DNA from: Xenia sp. Carnegie-2017
Taxonomy: Eukaryota > Cnidaria > Anthozoa > Malacalcyonacea > Xeniidae
Assembly (NCBI RefSeq): GCF_021976095.1
Contig: NW_025813481.1
Coordinates: 292,501-356,500, forward strand
Length of the DNA stretch: 64,000 nt
Direction: 5' to 3'
Made by a program: the position numbers and the translations under genes. The notes below the pieces were generated by a model. It was not told the DNA's origin, did no database searches, and saw only the letters and a list, made by a program, of their open reading frames with translations. This document shows positions 11,290-23,099 of the stretch, one piece after another; position 1 is the stretch's first letter; each line of letters begins with the position of its first letter.

Positions 11290-14200
11290 TCACTACAACA
11301 GTAGTTACTTCACTAAACGAATGAACGAATAAAAATGAACGAAGAAAATATAATATTGCAAATTGTTTGTGAAATAATATTTATCTCATCATCTCAAAAT
11401 AGAATATTTATTATTTTTTGTGAAATTTCTACTTGCGCCGAGCGGGAGTAGCAAGACCGCTAGCTAAGCCACTGTTAAATATTCGAAAACGGAACCAATA
11501 ATTTTAAGCGTACTAAATAATTATGCAACACAGCAACGTTTGTAAACTTACATATGTATTAGTAACTTTTAATTGTAAAACCTTCAATTCTTCACTACTT
11601 TTTTGCTTCCATCAGATGAGAACCACCGAAACAAGACAACGAAGACATTTGCAGGTCTTCGTTCATAAATAGACAATTTTAAAATATCTCAGCATGTGTA
11701 ATGTTTTGTTTGGAAGAAGTTGTGAAATTTCAATTGACTTATTATTCGTGCATGAAATCATCGTTCTTAATATTATATATCTCGATCATTACATATATGT
11801 TTGAAGAAATGGCAAATAAATATTTCAAGATTAGTATATGCTTTCTAAATCTCAAGTAACTCGACAAAGAAAACGCTCCATGTTTTGTTTAACAAAGAGT
11901 TTGCTTATTCAGTCATGTACAACTTTGAAGTTTCTTTCAAATGACTGCAAGCAAACCTTTATATTTAACGACAACTTTTGATGTTAGCTTTGTGGCTACT
12001 TATAACAGAGATGGCCGCTAAAGGGGTACGCAAGGATAGACACTTGGAGAGCATTCAGATGCGTTATGAATCACTAACTACAATTAACAAAATGACTTAA
12101 GCTAATAACGAAACAAAGACAAAAGATATAAATTATTCCAAAATTGAAACATGTTCGATTCATGTGCATTTGCTTCGTTGAATTTAGTATAAACGCGTCG
12201 AGAAAATAATTGGTTTTATACATATTGATATAGAGTAAATTCTTCATGTCCGTTATAAAGTGCATAGTGTCGCCGATGCTCAGCATGATGCATGCATAAT
12301 GATTTTGTCTACGAAGCAATACCTGACTTGTTTAAATGTACAACGTATTCGTTGCTGCTTTTCGATATTTTCTGCTGTCCTCTTGAAAAGGAGTTGCGTC
12401 AATTAAAAAGCTTAAGCGGCTGTCTTATATGGGGAGAGAAGACTGAGGCATGAAGCATTTAATGACACATACCATACTATGTTATGAGCCTTTGCACTTT
12501 TGATAATTTAAACACCGTTCTTAACTTTCTTCAATATTGTGATTATCACAGCAGGAAAAACATGAGGCAAATATAGTTGACTTTAGTTATCTTTTAAACT
12601 ATAAAATTTTTGTGTTGTTGATGAAGATCTAATGTCTACGTCTTATATATTGTAGACAATAGAGAAGAGAACAAGTTATTTTGAGAGAACAAGCTATTTT
12701 GGAATTGTCTTGTGTTTGCTCAGTATATTGCTTCTAAGAAACCGGCCACGAAAACTGCTTTCACTTTGATTATATCTAAACATATTTATCATCAATTTTC
12801 ATTACTTTATGTAGACTTGACTGGCTCAAAGTTCGCAAACACTAAGAATACGAAAGATTTTGCAAATCCAGGATTGGTCTGGTACATCACATACGGTCAG
12901 ATCGTCCATCAAATAATCAAAATTAAATTAGCAATTTTTCGTTTTGCAATTTTAATTCAAACCTTTGGAATACCAACTGAAAATTTTTCATCATCATCAC
13001 AGCAGACAAGAGAAAGTACATAGGGAAACAGGGTTGAGTAAAGTATTAAAAATCGTAGCATAGCCTGGTTAAAGTTTACAAGTATATGTTGTACTCTTTA
13101 CTTGGATATGGTAATGGAAAAATACGAAACGATATTTCGTATAGATTTGTTAAAGCATGAATATTTATTGTTTTAATCAATGTAATCAAGCGATTTGTGC
13201 ATGGAGAGGGATAATTTAATAAGAAAACTGATAAATCATTATAGGGAGCAAGGCTTTTAAGTATTGAAGCAAATTTCAACTTCTTAGCGCTTTATTGTGT
13301 ATCATTAGATATTCGAAAATGAAACCAATAATTTTAAGCGTAATATGCAATTATGCAACACAATATGTAAACTGTAAACTTACTTATATATTTGTAACTT
13401 TTGATTGTAAACCTTTCTCTTCTTCACTACTTTTTTGTGGATATTCCTGCTCATTTTTGTTTGGAAGCATGTTGAACAGTTCGTATGAACAAAGCTCGAA
13501 TTCCATATTAAATATCAGTAACATAATCCGGTGTTGATGTTAGACAATACATCATTGCCCTTCAGTGGAAAGCGGGATGCTTGTAACAATCTATGTTTAA
13601 CATCGATATTGGATTCATTCTTTTGCAATGGAAAGCGGAATGCTGTCACTGAAGGGCAATGATGTGTTTTCTAACATTAACACCGTATTATGTCTCTGAT
13701 ATTTAATATGGATTTTGAGATTTGTCCTTATGAACTGTTCAACATGCTTCCAAACAAAAATGAGCAGGAATATTCAGTCGATTAATCTATGATAAACCTT
13801 TCACCTTTTTACTCTGCTATACGTATAAGACTCTCTGCTTTTAAGTAGACTTGTCTCGTTTATAAGGAAAACTGATAAATCATTGTAGGGAAAGAAGCTT
13901 TTAAATATTGAAGCCAATTTCTACTTCTTAGCGCTTTATTGTGTATCATTAGATATTCGAAAATGAAACCAATAATTTTAAGCGTAATAAGCAATTAGGC
14001 AACACAATATGTAAACTGTAAACTTACTTATATATTTGTAACTTTTGATTGTAATCCTTTCTCTTCTTCACTACTTCTTTGCTTCCGTCAGATGAGAACA
14101 AGGCAAGTACTGTTTGTAGGTCTTACTTGATAAATAAACAATTTTAAAATATCTCAGCATGTATAATGTTTCGATTGGAGAAATATGTGAATTTTTAATT

Positions 14201-14730
14201 AATTATTATTCGTGCATGAAATCATCGTTCTTCAATTTTATATAACTAGATCATGACATGCATATTTGAAGAAATGGCAAATAAATGTTATAGTATTAGC
14301 ATATGCTTTCTAAATCTCGAGTAACTCCACAAAGAAAGCATTTCATGTTTTTTTTGCAAATAGCTAGCTTTTTTAATCCTATACAACTAGAAGTTTCTTC
14401 TTTCAAATGACAACAAACAAACCTGTATTTTAACGGCAACTTTTGATGTCTATTGAGGCAGCTGTTGTGGATATTAATAGCCGAGATGGCTGCAAAGATA
14501 GAGACTGAAAGAGCAGTCAGATATGTTATTAATCTCTAACTACAGTTAGCTAAATGACAAAGGCTAATAACAAAACTAAGAAGAAATATCGACTTAAATA
14601 ATTCCAAAAATTGAAGCATGTTCGATTCATGTACATTTACTGCGTTGAATCAAGCTTTAACGGGAAGAGCCATTGGTAGAGCAAATAGTTTGTTGCATAA
14701 ATACTGGTAGAGTAAATATTTCATATCTGT
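11290..14730. repeat. Block of dispersed repeats (three partial copies of one family)
   Basis: Related stretches start at about 11,475, 13,290 and 13,940. Each has the string ATTCGAAAA(C/T)G(G/A)AACCAATAATTTTAAGCG and then the CTTCACTAC segment. The 11,475 and 13,940 copies run on for about 800 bases and share the CAAATAAATRTT and GTTCGATTCATGTACATTT regions. The stretch 11,290-11,460 also resembles 41,130-41,280. No transposase was found, so these are probably non-autonomous elements. Open frames in this block are not supported as genes. Confidence 0.6.
13436..13795. mobile_element. Foldback element (long inverted repeat MITE)
   Basis: The left arm begins ATATTCCTGCTCATTTTTGT near 13,440. 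Its reverse complement ends the right arm near 13,780, and short direct GGAAAGCGG motifs lie in the centre. Arms are roughly 150 bases. A related copy in the opposite orientation lies at 20,690-21,010, where it forms the 3' end of an ORF. Confidence 0.75.
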
Positions 14731-15342
14731 AATAAACAGTAATATGACTGTATACTACAAGACAAATAAAATATCTCTACATCACTTTCTAGAGCTGTAG
14801 TTCTCGTACTAAATTTTAGTGCTTTGTAGCTGCTCATGCATAACATACAATATCATGCTGTGTGTGTAAAGAAAATATGTAAAATGGACTGACGAATCCT
14901 AACAGTTTATAGCGCTACGAAACTAGTTCATATACTCTATTCATGTACGCTACAAATGCAATTCTCATTCAAGGCAGTTCTTTCTGTGAAGCTCAAAATC
15001 AAACATACGTTCGGACTGTTCTAGAATGCCATTGACATTGTTGTTGAGAGTTGTCAGTATAAAAATGAAAATCATAAAACAAAAATTCAAACATTCCTGG
15101 TGTAAGATATTCCATAAAAGTTTTCAAATACTGGGTAGGGTGAAGAAAAACGTCATCGCTCACGTACTTGGTGTAAACTGTGAAGCTAAACTCTTAACCA
15201 GTTTTATGTAAACTTAAATGACGTACTACAACATTGCAAATGACACACAATTGCTATGGTCAGTGGACATAATCATTGAGTTCTATAAGACCTGGAGGGA
15301 ACAAGGGGCCTGGACCAGTGAACTCGACATTTGAATAACTGG

Positions 15343-16270
15343 AATGATAACCGAAGCCAAAAACTGAAGCCAAAAAAATATTTGTCGTCATCATTCGTCA
15401 TCACACTTCAGGCTCTAGTCTCTCGCGTGTTCATTTTGATTTTTTTAAATCATTTGTCCCTTCATAATGGTAGAGTTCGGATCTTGATCAGAGCGTAAGA
15501 ATAACGAAATTTTTGGATTGAAAAGGTTCACGGAAAGTGAATCAAAGTGATAAATCGCGAAGCAAGGTTAGGTGGACTTGGTTGTTCTGCTCTAACGTTG
15601 CGGTTTTCCTTTAAAACATATCAAAGCCTTAAAGGATATTCAATTATTGATATCGAGGTGACAACCATTTAGTATTTCAAGCACTATCAAAATCGATGAA
15701 AAATACAATCGCTCTGTAAAAAGTAGAAATACGAGTTATAGACTCAATATTTTTTATGAAACTGGATATTCAAGTTGTTTTTTTTCTTCAGAAAAACAGA
15801 TCTTTAAATTCACTGAAATGACAAAAAAAGACAAACACTGTCTGACACCGTTCGAAAATTTACCTTCCGATGTAAGAAAAATTTTTGCTTCAATATTTTC
15901 TTGTCCTATTCTCTTATTGTATTGTCTTTTTAGCATACAGTTTAATTTTTAGTTGGCTTTTCAGCGTTACAAGTTGTAAGTTACAACGAACTCACTGTAG
16001 TAAAGTTTCAGCTGTAAAAAATAACCTTTTGCGAAGAGTTGGCCTTGTGTGTTGTTTGTCGTGATGTTGTTTATATGTTTATGCTTTTGCTATTTGTATT
16101 CAAATTTATATTGGCCGTGTATCTTTGGCACTCAGGGGAATAATACTGACGTACAAACCGCGTGAATATTCGACTTTGAAGGACTGGAACGGACGTACAA
16201 ACCGCGCAAGAGACTAGGACTTTGGCTTCAATTTTATATCTATAAAATGTATTGTCGTTATCATTCCAAT
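15343..16270. mobile_element. Possible non-autonomous DNA transposon with imperfect inverted ends
   Basis: GGAATGATAACCGA...GAAGCCAAA...CTAGTCTCT...GCG near 15,343-15,440 matches, with gaps, the reverse complement of 16,190-16,270. The enclosed ~750 bases show no transposase. GACGTACAAACCGCG occurs twice near the right end. The large LINE begins immediately beyond it, after a short AT run. Confidence 0.45.
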
Positions 16271-16283
16271 ATATATATATATG

Positions 16284-19200
16284 TTTAGGGCAGTGGCTAG
16301 ACTTAGCTTGGAGCCGGTCTAGATTGGAGCCGTAAGGCGCCTCCTTCCCTCCACTAGCCTTAGGTGCGCACCTTAGGCAAGTGCTAGTACACCCTTTGCC
16401 TCCCTTGCCAGGGTCACGGCTCGGCAGATGAGCCACTAGAGTGCTAACATTGGCGGTTGTGATAGTCAAATCGGCTTCAGTTTCGGCAAAATGCAACGAG
16501 CTTCTCTGTGGTCACCGACCAGGGCGGTAGGGCTCCACGACGAGCTCAGCGGCCATTATGTCCTCGTGCCTCCAAGGTAGGTTTTTGAGCCAGAGGCTAG
16601 GACAAGGACAGTCTGATGTAAAACCTACGACCCGTGGATCTCGCTGTCACCGTCCCAGCTCGCTGGGCCATGACAGATGAACCAAGATGTAAAGGGTGGA
16701 GACAGTACTGCGCACACTGCACTTCACTTTAAAACTCATCTGCGCAGTCTCGAAGGATACATTCACGTCTGCGACGCCTTCAACTCTATGAAGTCCTGTA
16801 ACGATGGGAAAGGGGCGAAACCGGCAGGTGAAAGATGCCACTGGAAGCCGCAGTCTCAATCCTGCATACAGGCGGTTTGAGATATTGGTCGCCTGATGTT
16901 GACCCGAGATGACAACATCACTCAGCAGCACCTTGAACGACCAAGAAGCCCTTTTTAGGGACAGCACTGCTTGCTCCACAAGGAGAGGGACCTAGAAAAG
17001 GTGGCCTAACCAAAGCTCGTCTCTAATCCTCCCAGTTGGCTTGCCGTGGTCAACGGGCATCTTTACTAGTGGTCGAACAACAAGAAAGAAAGGAAGGTAT
17101 GGGTGCAAAAGCACTGAAACTGGCATGTTGGAACATCAGAACCATGCTTGACAAAGCTGACAGCAACAGACCTGAAAGTCACTCTGCTTTGATTGCACAT
17201 GAACTGTCCAGGCTAGATGTCGACATTGCTGCCCTCAGCGAAGTTCGCTTCCCCGAAGAAGGCAGCCTTCAGGAGCATGGCGCCGGATATACCCTCTTGG
17301 CGTCTCGCAGGCGTCGGCTTCATGGTAACAACCTCCATTGCTTCCAAGTTGGAAAACCTGCCAACTGGTTATTCTGACCGCATCATGTCCATGCGCCTCC
17401 CTCTGAAGAACGAAAAGTATGCCACGCTCTTCAGTGTGTATGCCCCAACTCTTCAATCTGTGCCTGCAGAAAAAGACAAGTTCTACTCAGAGCTCTGCAG
17501 AGTTCTTCGAAGCACCTCCGTAGACGATAAGGTGATAATCCTTGGCGACTTCAACGCCAGAGTGGGACAAGCCGCTGTTGCCTGGAAAGGAGTGCTTGGC
17601 AGACATCGCGTTGGTAACTGCAATGACAACGGGCGCTTGCTGCTGGAGTTTTGCTTGGAGCAGCAACTTGTCATCACCAACACCATCTTCCAACAAAAGG
17701 GCAGTCTGAAGACAACCTGGATGCATCCTCAGTCCAAACACTGGCACCTTATTGACTACGTTCTAGTGCGCCAACGAGACCTCCAAGACGTCTTACATAC
17801 CAGAGTGAAGCCCAGCGCAGAATGTCACATTGACCATCGCCTCGTGCGCTGCAAACTCAGACTTCCCTTCAAACCTAAACCAAGAAAGGGAGGGCCCCCA
17901 AAGAAAATGTTGAAGCTCAGTAGGCTACAATCAGCTGTAGTGAGAGCTGACTTCCAGAGCTGCTTGCAGTTTAAGCTTGAAAACGACGGCTGCCCAGAAG
18001 ATCCCTCACCTGATTCAATTTGGCTTCATTTAAAAAGAGCCATACTGCAGACATCAGAAAAGTCCTGTGGTTCACCACTAAAAAGAACGAAGACTGGTTT
18101 GACGAACACAACAAGGAGATCCTGGAATTGCTGGCTAAGAAGAGATCAGCCCACCAGGCTCACCTGGCTCAGCCGTCCTGTCCCGTGACGAAAGCTGCCT
18201 TCCGCTACACGTACAGCAACCTCCAGCGGAAGCTTCGAGAGATTAAGAACGAGTGGTGGATCAACCTCGCAGAACGAACTCAGTAATGGCTTCAACTCGG
18301 CAATGGTGAATCAACCTACAGAGGCTTCTACCAAGCCCTTAAGACAGTGTACGGCCCTACGCACCACGCCCAGAGTCCTTTGCGCAGTGCGGACGGTAAG
18401 GCGCTCCTCGCAGACAGGGCGTCTATCCTGAGTCGCTGGTCCGAGCACTTCCACGCCCTCTTCAGCGCTGATCGAGTCGTTCAGGACTCAGCAATCCTTC
18501 GTATCCCTCAGCTCCCAGTTATAGTGGAATTGGACGAACAACCCTCTATGAAAGAACTTACAGAAGCCATAGAGAAGATAAAGAGTGGCAAGGCAGCAGG
18601 ATTTGATGGCATCCCACCAGAGATCTGGAAAGATGGAGGTCCAGCGTTACACAGAAAGCTCCACGAACTCCTCGTCTGTTGTTGGGAACAAGGAAAGCTT
18701 CCAAGAGACCTCCGTGATGCAGTCATCGTTACCTTGTATAAAAACAAGGGGGAAAGTCAGTCTGCTCCAAGTACCGGGGGATCACTCTGCTCTCAATTGC
18801 AGGAAAAATCCTTGCTCGTGTGCTCCTGAACAGGCTAATACCTACCATCGCAAAAGACCACCTCCCAGAAAACCAGTGTAGCTTCAGAGCAAACAGGGGT
18901 ACCACTGACAAGGTCTTCGCCCTCAGGCAACTCCTAAAGAAGTGCCGGGAACAGAACAAAGGACTCTATGTAACGTTTGTGAGCCTGCCTTCGACACAGT
19001 GAGAAGGAAGGGACTTTGGCTCATTATGGAGCACCTCGGCTGCCCCCCAAAGTTCCTCAGTATGATTATCGAGCTGCATGAAGACCATAGCGGCCAAGTC
19101 AGGTTGAACAGCACCCTCTCAGAACCCTTCCCCATCGTCAACGACGTGAAACAGGGTTGTGTCTTGGCTCCGACTCTGTTCAACATCTTCTTCAGCATGA

Positions 19201-20327
19201 TGCTTAGGCAAGCCACAGAAGACCTTGACGATGACGATGTCGTCTACATTCGCTATCGCCTTGACGGCAGCCTGTTCAACCTCAGGAGGCTGCAAGCCCA
19301 TACAAAGACCCATGAGCAGATGATCCGAGACCTCCTCTTTGCCGACGACGCTACTCTTGTTTCCCATACTGAAAGAGCCCTGCAGCGCCTCACGTCCTGT
19401 TTTGCAGAGGCTGTCCAGCTCTTCGGACTCGAGGTCAACTTGAAAAAGACGGAAGTCCTCCATCAGCCCGCACCTCGTGTAGAGTATCGCTCTCCTCACA
19501 TTACCATCGGCGAGACTGAGCTGAAAAGCGTTCACCAGTTCACCTACCTGGGGTGTGTTATCACATCAGATGCGAAGTTCGAAAGGGAGGTCGACAACAG
19601 ACTGGCCAAGGCAAGCAGCGCTTTTGGCAGACTGTATAATAGAGTGTGGAACAACAATTCTTTGAAGAAGGGCACCAGGATCAGCGTGTAAAGAGCCGTC
19701 GTACTCACCACCCTCTTGTACGGCTCTGAGTCGTGGGTAGTCTACCATCACCACCTACGCCTCCTTGAGCGTTTCCATCAGCGCTGTCTCCGCACCATCC
19801 TCAACATTCACTAGAGTGACTACGTCACCAATGTTGAGGTCTTCACACAGGCGGAGATCACCAGCATCGAGGCCATGCTACTGAAGTTGCAGCTACGTTG
19901 GGCAGGGCACGTTTCCAGAATGGATGATTAGCGCCTGCCCAAAATTGCCTTGTATGGCGAACTTTCCACTGGCCACCATGACAGAGGGAAACCAAAGAAA
20001 CGCTACAAAGACTCTTTGAAGAAGTCCCTGAGAGCCTGCCATATCGACCACCGCCAGTGATCTATTCTTGCTGCTGACTGTGATGCCTGGCATCGTACTG
20101 TCCACCAGGCTGTCTCCTCCTTTGAGGACTCTCGTACAGAGAACTTGAGGGAGAAACGCCGCAGGAGGAAGAACTGGGAAGCTTCAGCAGCCGTACCTGA
20201 CGTGACCTTTGACTGTAGCCGCTGCGGCCGAACCTGTTTGTCTCGCATCGGACTTGTCAGCCACGAGCGTGCCTGTAGTTGACGTGGACATCCCCCTTCA
20301 TAAATCTTCGTTCGCGAAGCCAAGCCA

Positions 20328-20330
<3 letters not shown>
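16284..20330 (+). mobile_element. Decayed APE-type LINE (endonuclease + reverse transcriptase + zinc finger)
   Basis: A GC-rich block stands out in AT-rich DNA. The endonuclease is visible from LKLACWNIRTM (about 17,117) through ILGDFNARVG (17,540) to the IDYVLVR and CHIDHRLV segments. The reverse transcriptase follows with LLNRLIP, ENQCSF, VKQGCVLAPTLF (about 19,150) and the catalytic LLFADDATL (about 19,336). A C-terminal FDCSRCGRTCLSRIGL zinc finger lies near 20,210. The coding region is split among several frames (breaks near 17,320, 18,030, 18,780 and 18,970), with in-frame stops after 18,280 and near 19,690, 19,813, 19,928 and 20,056, so it is inactive. It resembles the RTE-type family often annotated as craniofacial development protein 2-like; the exact clade was not determined. 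AT dinucleotide runs flank both ends. Confidence 0.9.

Positions 20331-20374
<44 letters not shown>
20331..20374. repeat. AT dinucleotide microsatellite at the LINE 3' end
   Basis: About 21 AT units directly follow the last LINE bases. A shorter AT run at 16,269-16,282 precedes the LINE. This suggests insertion in, or tailing with, an AT microsatellite. Confidence 0.9.
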
Positions 20375-20376
<2 letters not shown>

Positions 20377-20689
20377 GAGTTCTTTTGCCTGGACTCAGTT
20401 GTCAAAAACATGGCGATGTAGGGGAATTTTTGCATCGAACTTAACACAACCATTGAGTTCTGTAATAACTGGAGCAGCAAACTGTAATGGGGCGAAGACG
20501 ACAAAAAATGGCAGCTAACGAATGTATTTCCGTTGAAATGATTGCTTTGCAGAAAAATTATAACAAGGTTAAATAGTTGGAATGTTATTAAACAAAAAGA
20601 ATGATAGCACAACGCTATAACCAACAACTACAAATAATAACGACCTTATCTAACAACATTTGAGAAATTAACCTTCCACTCCTCTTTTT

Positions 20690-21010
20690 GTAAACGAGAC
20701 AAGTCTACTCAAAAGCAGCGAGCCTTATACGCTACAAATCCAAGGGGTTGTGACCGGTATAGCAGAGTTAAAAGGTGAAAGGTTTATCATAGATTAATCA
20801 ACTGAATATTCCTGCTCATTTTTGTTTGGAAGCATGTTGAACAGTTCATATGGACAAAGCTTGAATTCCATATTAAATATCAGTAACATAATCCGGTGTT
20901 GATGTTGGACAATACATCATTGCCCTTCAGTGGAAAGCGGGATGCTTGTAACAATCTATGTTTAACATCGATATTAGATTCATTTTTTTCCAGTGGAAAG
21001 CGGGATGCTT
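20690..21010. mobile_element. Second copy of the foldback element
   Basis: It matches the 13,440-13,870 foldback region in reverse orientation, including ATTCCTGCTCATTTTTGTTT and the paired TGGAAAGCGGGATGCTT motifs. The adjoining ORF on the minus strand reads into it. Confidence 0.7.
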
Positions 21011-21757
21011 ATCACTGCAATGAGAACAGCTTCGTTTTTTTATAAAACCCTTAACGTTATTATTTTGAACTACATGCACAATTTCCTTCTTCTTATCGAT
21101 TCTTTCACGAAGCTCTCTATTAGCCTCATTCAAATTTAAGGCAAAGCTCTTCAACTGATCTTTACCAAAGAGCTTGATATGACGCCCATCACCGACAAGA
21201 ATTTTAACAATATCCACTTCGCTATCAAATTGACCAAACACGCCATCTTGAAAAGAAGGAAGTTGAACTTCCTTTTCACTACTTGGCAGTTTGTAAAAAT
21301 ATTCAATTCCTTCATTTAGGTGTTCCACTGCATCACGAATTGCCAAAAAATTTTCTTCTATACTTAAAGCAAACAGATCATCAACGCCTAGAGGAACGTG
21401 GGCGCATGTCAAGGCGAAAAAATCATCATTCTTGGGATAGAACATTGTCAATGTACCATGAGAACCTCTGGCATTTTGGTTTTCATCCTCAATATCATTC
21501 AAAACATGCATGAAATTTGATGATTCATCTATTCTTACAGCACAAATTTGATAAATGTCAAATCTTTGGTTCTTTGTAAAGTTTACGTCTAAATTCGATA
21601 AATTTTGATGCCTCCATTTAAAAATTTCGTCGATTTCTTTCTTCAAATCTTCGTCTGACTTTTGTACATTGCCAACGACTGTGATGAGCATATGGGAATA
21701 TGGTATAGCCCGGTTTTCACCAATTGGTTCATAATCACCATATATCCATGGCAACCT
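20927..21757 (-). CDS. Uncharacterised exon, possible trypsin-like fold
   Basis: One open exon of about 275 codons. An AG at the 5' side (TTTAAG before GTTGCC) suggests an acceptor, and there is no good initiator methionine, so upstream exons are expected. Visible motifs: RFDIYQICAVRID, GSHGTLTMFYP, FALTCAHVP and FDSEVDIVKIL. The TCAHV histidine and a later acidic D-x-V-K-I strand recall the His and Asp segments of chymotrypsin-fold peptidases, but no catalytic serine motif was identified, so enzyme activity is not claimed. A charged helical stretch (NLNEANRELRERIDKKKE) follows. The last ~25 codons, with KHPAFH written twice, are encoded by the foldback element. The family was not recognised. 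Confidence 0.5.
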   Translation of the reverse strand, partial: RLPWIYGDYEPIGENRAIPYSHMLITVVGNVQKSDEDLKKEIDEIFKWRHQNLSNLDVNFTKNQRFDIYQICAVRIDESSNFMHVLNDIEDENQNARGSHGTLTMFYPKNDDFFALTCAHVPLGVDDLFALSIEENFLAIRDAVEHLNEGIEYFYKLPSSEKEVQLPSFQDGVFGQFDSEVDIVKILVGDGRHIKLFGKDQLKSFALNLNEANRELRERIDKKKEIVHVVQNNNVKGFIKKRSCSHCSDKHPAFHWKKMNLISMLNIDCYKHPAFH

Positions 21758-22224
21758 TAAATATGATGTACTTTTTCAATTGACGACATTATTTTAATAT
21801 TAAAAACATATTTATAATGCACGTAGGGTATGTAATGTCAAAGTAATCAAAAACTTTTATTTGGTCTAATCGTGATAAAACTGGAAAATTAGCATGCGAA
21901 ATTGATCTTAAAAAGAAGCCAAAACTTATTCAACAAGAGCAAGTAAAACAGTACAACAATAGTTATCTTAACGGAAAATTATTCCCTTTACGACATTCAT
22001 GCTTTTTTGTTTGTTCAATTGCATATTTAAATTATATATCTTATCAAAATTATGATAAAAGCAATATATAGTAAGCAGACTAAATGCTTTTAAGCTATTT
22101 CATGCTAAATGGGAGCAATGGTTCATCTGGATCCACACAATTACAAGACAAACAAGTCAAGCTGGGTTGCTTGATACCTCATGATTTTCTTGATGATCAG
22201 CTGAATTACTCGGAATGTCTGGAT
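21758..22224. other. Non-coding, likely intronic or intergenic
   Basis: AT-rich with no supported coding exon. It may separate the 20,927-21,757 exon from minus-strand exons further upstream. Confidence 0.4.
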
Positions 22225-22413
22225 TCACATCCTTGTTGATGGTTCTGATGTTGTTGGAAGTGACACAAGAGTGTGTTGTTGAAGCTGATGACCCCTATTA
22301 ATAGATGAAGCCTGAAATTTTACTTCTGGTGATTTTATAACGACACAATCAAAGCACATGGCAGTAAAAAGTATAATCAACAAACCAATAAAAAACCAAG
22401 TATTTTGAACCAT
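22225..22413 (-). CDS. Small ORF with one membrane-spanning segment
   Basis: Sixty-two codons starting MVQNTWFFIGLLIILFTAMC. Residues 6-26 form a clear hydrophobic segment that could be a signal anchor. The rest is polar and Ser/Thr-rich. It begins about 25 bases after the stop of the SAM-domain reading frame on the same strand. It could be a separate small gene, an exon of a neighbouring gene, or chance. Confidence 0.25.
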   Translation of the reverse strand: MVQNTWFFIGLLIILFTAMCFDCVVIKSPEVKFQASSINRGHQLQQHTLVSLPTTSEPSTRM

Positions 22414-22437
22414 TTTATGTAGAAAACCTGTAAGGCT

Positions 22438-22934
22438 TCAATTTACGTTTTGAGTAACGTCATTACAAATACACGTAAGCTTCTTGTGAAGTTTTATTCG
22501 AGGAATCATCTGATAAATATCATGTGGTTCTAAATTGAAAAAATCCTCGCCGTCGACTTGATTAGCTTTAAAAATATAAGAAGCAAAACGTCAAAGAAAT
22601 TACGTTATTGCTGTTGGTATCCTCTAAAAGCGCTCGACCAAATCTGCCTGCTAGCAAAACGTAAACAAGGCAAGTCATCTATAAATCTAATTTTGAATTA
22701 TTTTCTACACTAGATTTATGCACGAGACAACAACCCTCACACATGCGACCGACATTTCAGGATGAGACAATGCCTTCAAAATCTTCGACAATTTCATCCA
22801 ATTTGTTGTTTTTCAAAAAAAGAGTAATGTCAGTGACAGATGATTGTTTGTTGATTTCCATTTTGCCCACAATAGAAGAGTTTAAACGCTCATCATCATC
22901 ATATCTTTTCGCGCCAGGGCGATCCAAACTCGGG
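22438..22934 (-). CDS. SAM-domain exons split by a GC-AG intron
   Basis: The first exon ends ...VTDITLFLKNNKLDEIVEDFE and the second starts ANQVDGEDFFNLEPHDIYQM. Joined at 22,774 and 22,565 they give DFE-ANQVDG, the usual core of a SAM domain (helices 1-2, then the VDGxxLxxL turn and helix 5 IPRIKLHKKL). The intron (22,566-22,773) begins with GC, not GT, and the phase is exact. The upstream acceptor is probably CCAG before 22,934, with further exons missing or not recognised. SAM domains mediate protein or RNA interactions. The frame stops soon after the domain, at 22,438. Confidence 0.55.
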
Positions 22935-23099
22935 CTGGAAGTTTGGAAGTGTTGCGCGTGTTGTAGCAATCAGTCGAAATCAGGGACGGCACGTGAAGCC
23001 TTGTTACTTGTCCCCGTTTAAACGCTTAAAATGCACTTCAACATAGCACAAGAAGTCTACAAACACGCCACGCGACTACATACATCGGCAACAGGCAGT

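Noticed and set aside
12712-13023. 103-codon plus-strand ORF
   Set aside because: It lies in repeat-rich DNA, with no motif and no conservation in the related repeat copies.
16071-16496. 141-codon minus-strand ORF
   Set aside because: It overlaps the LINE 5' region and the transposon-like inverted end, and the translation shows no domain.
17036-20290. Host gene of the craniofacial development protein 2 type
   Set aside because: Endonuclease and FADD reverse-transcriptase motifs with many stops show a dead LINE and not a host gene.
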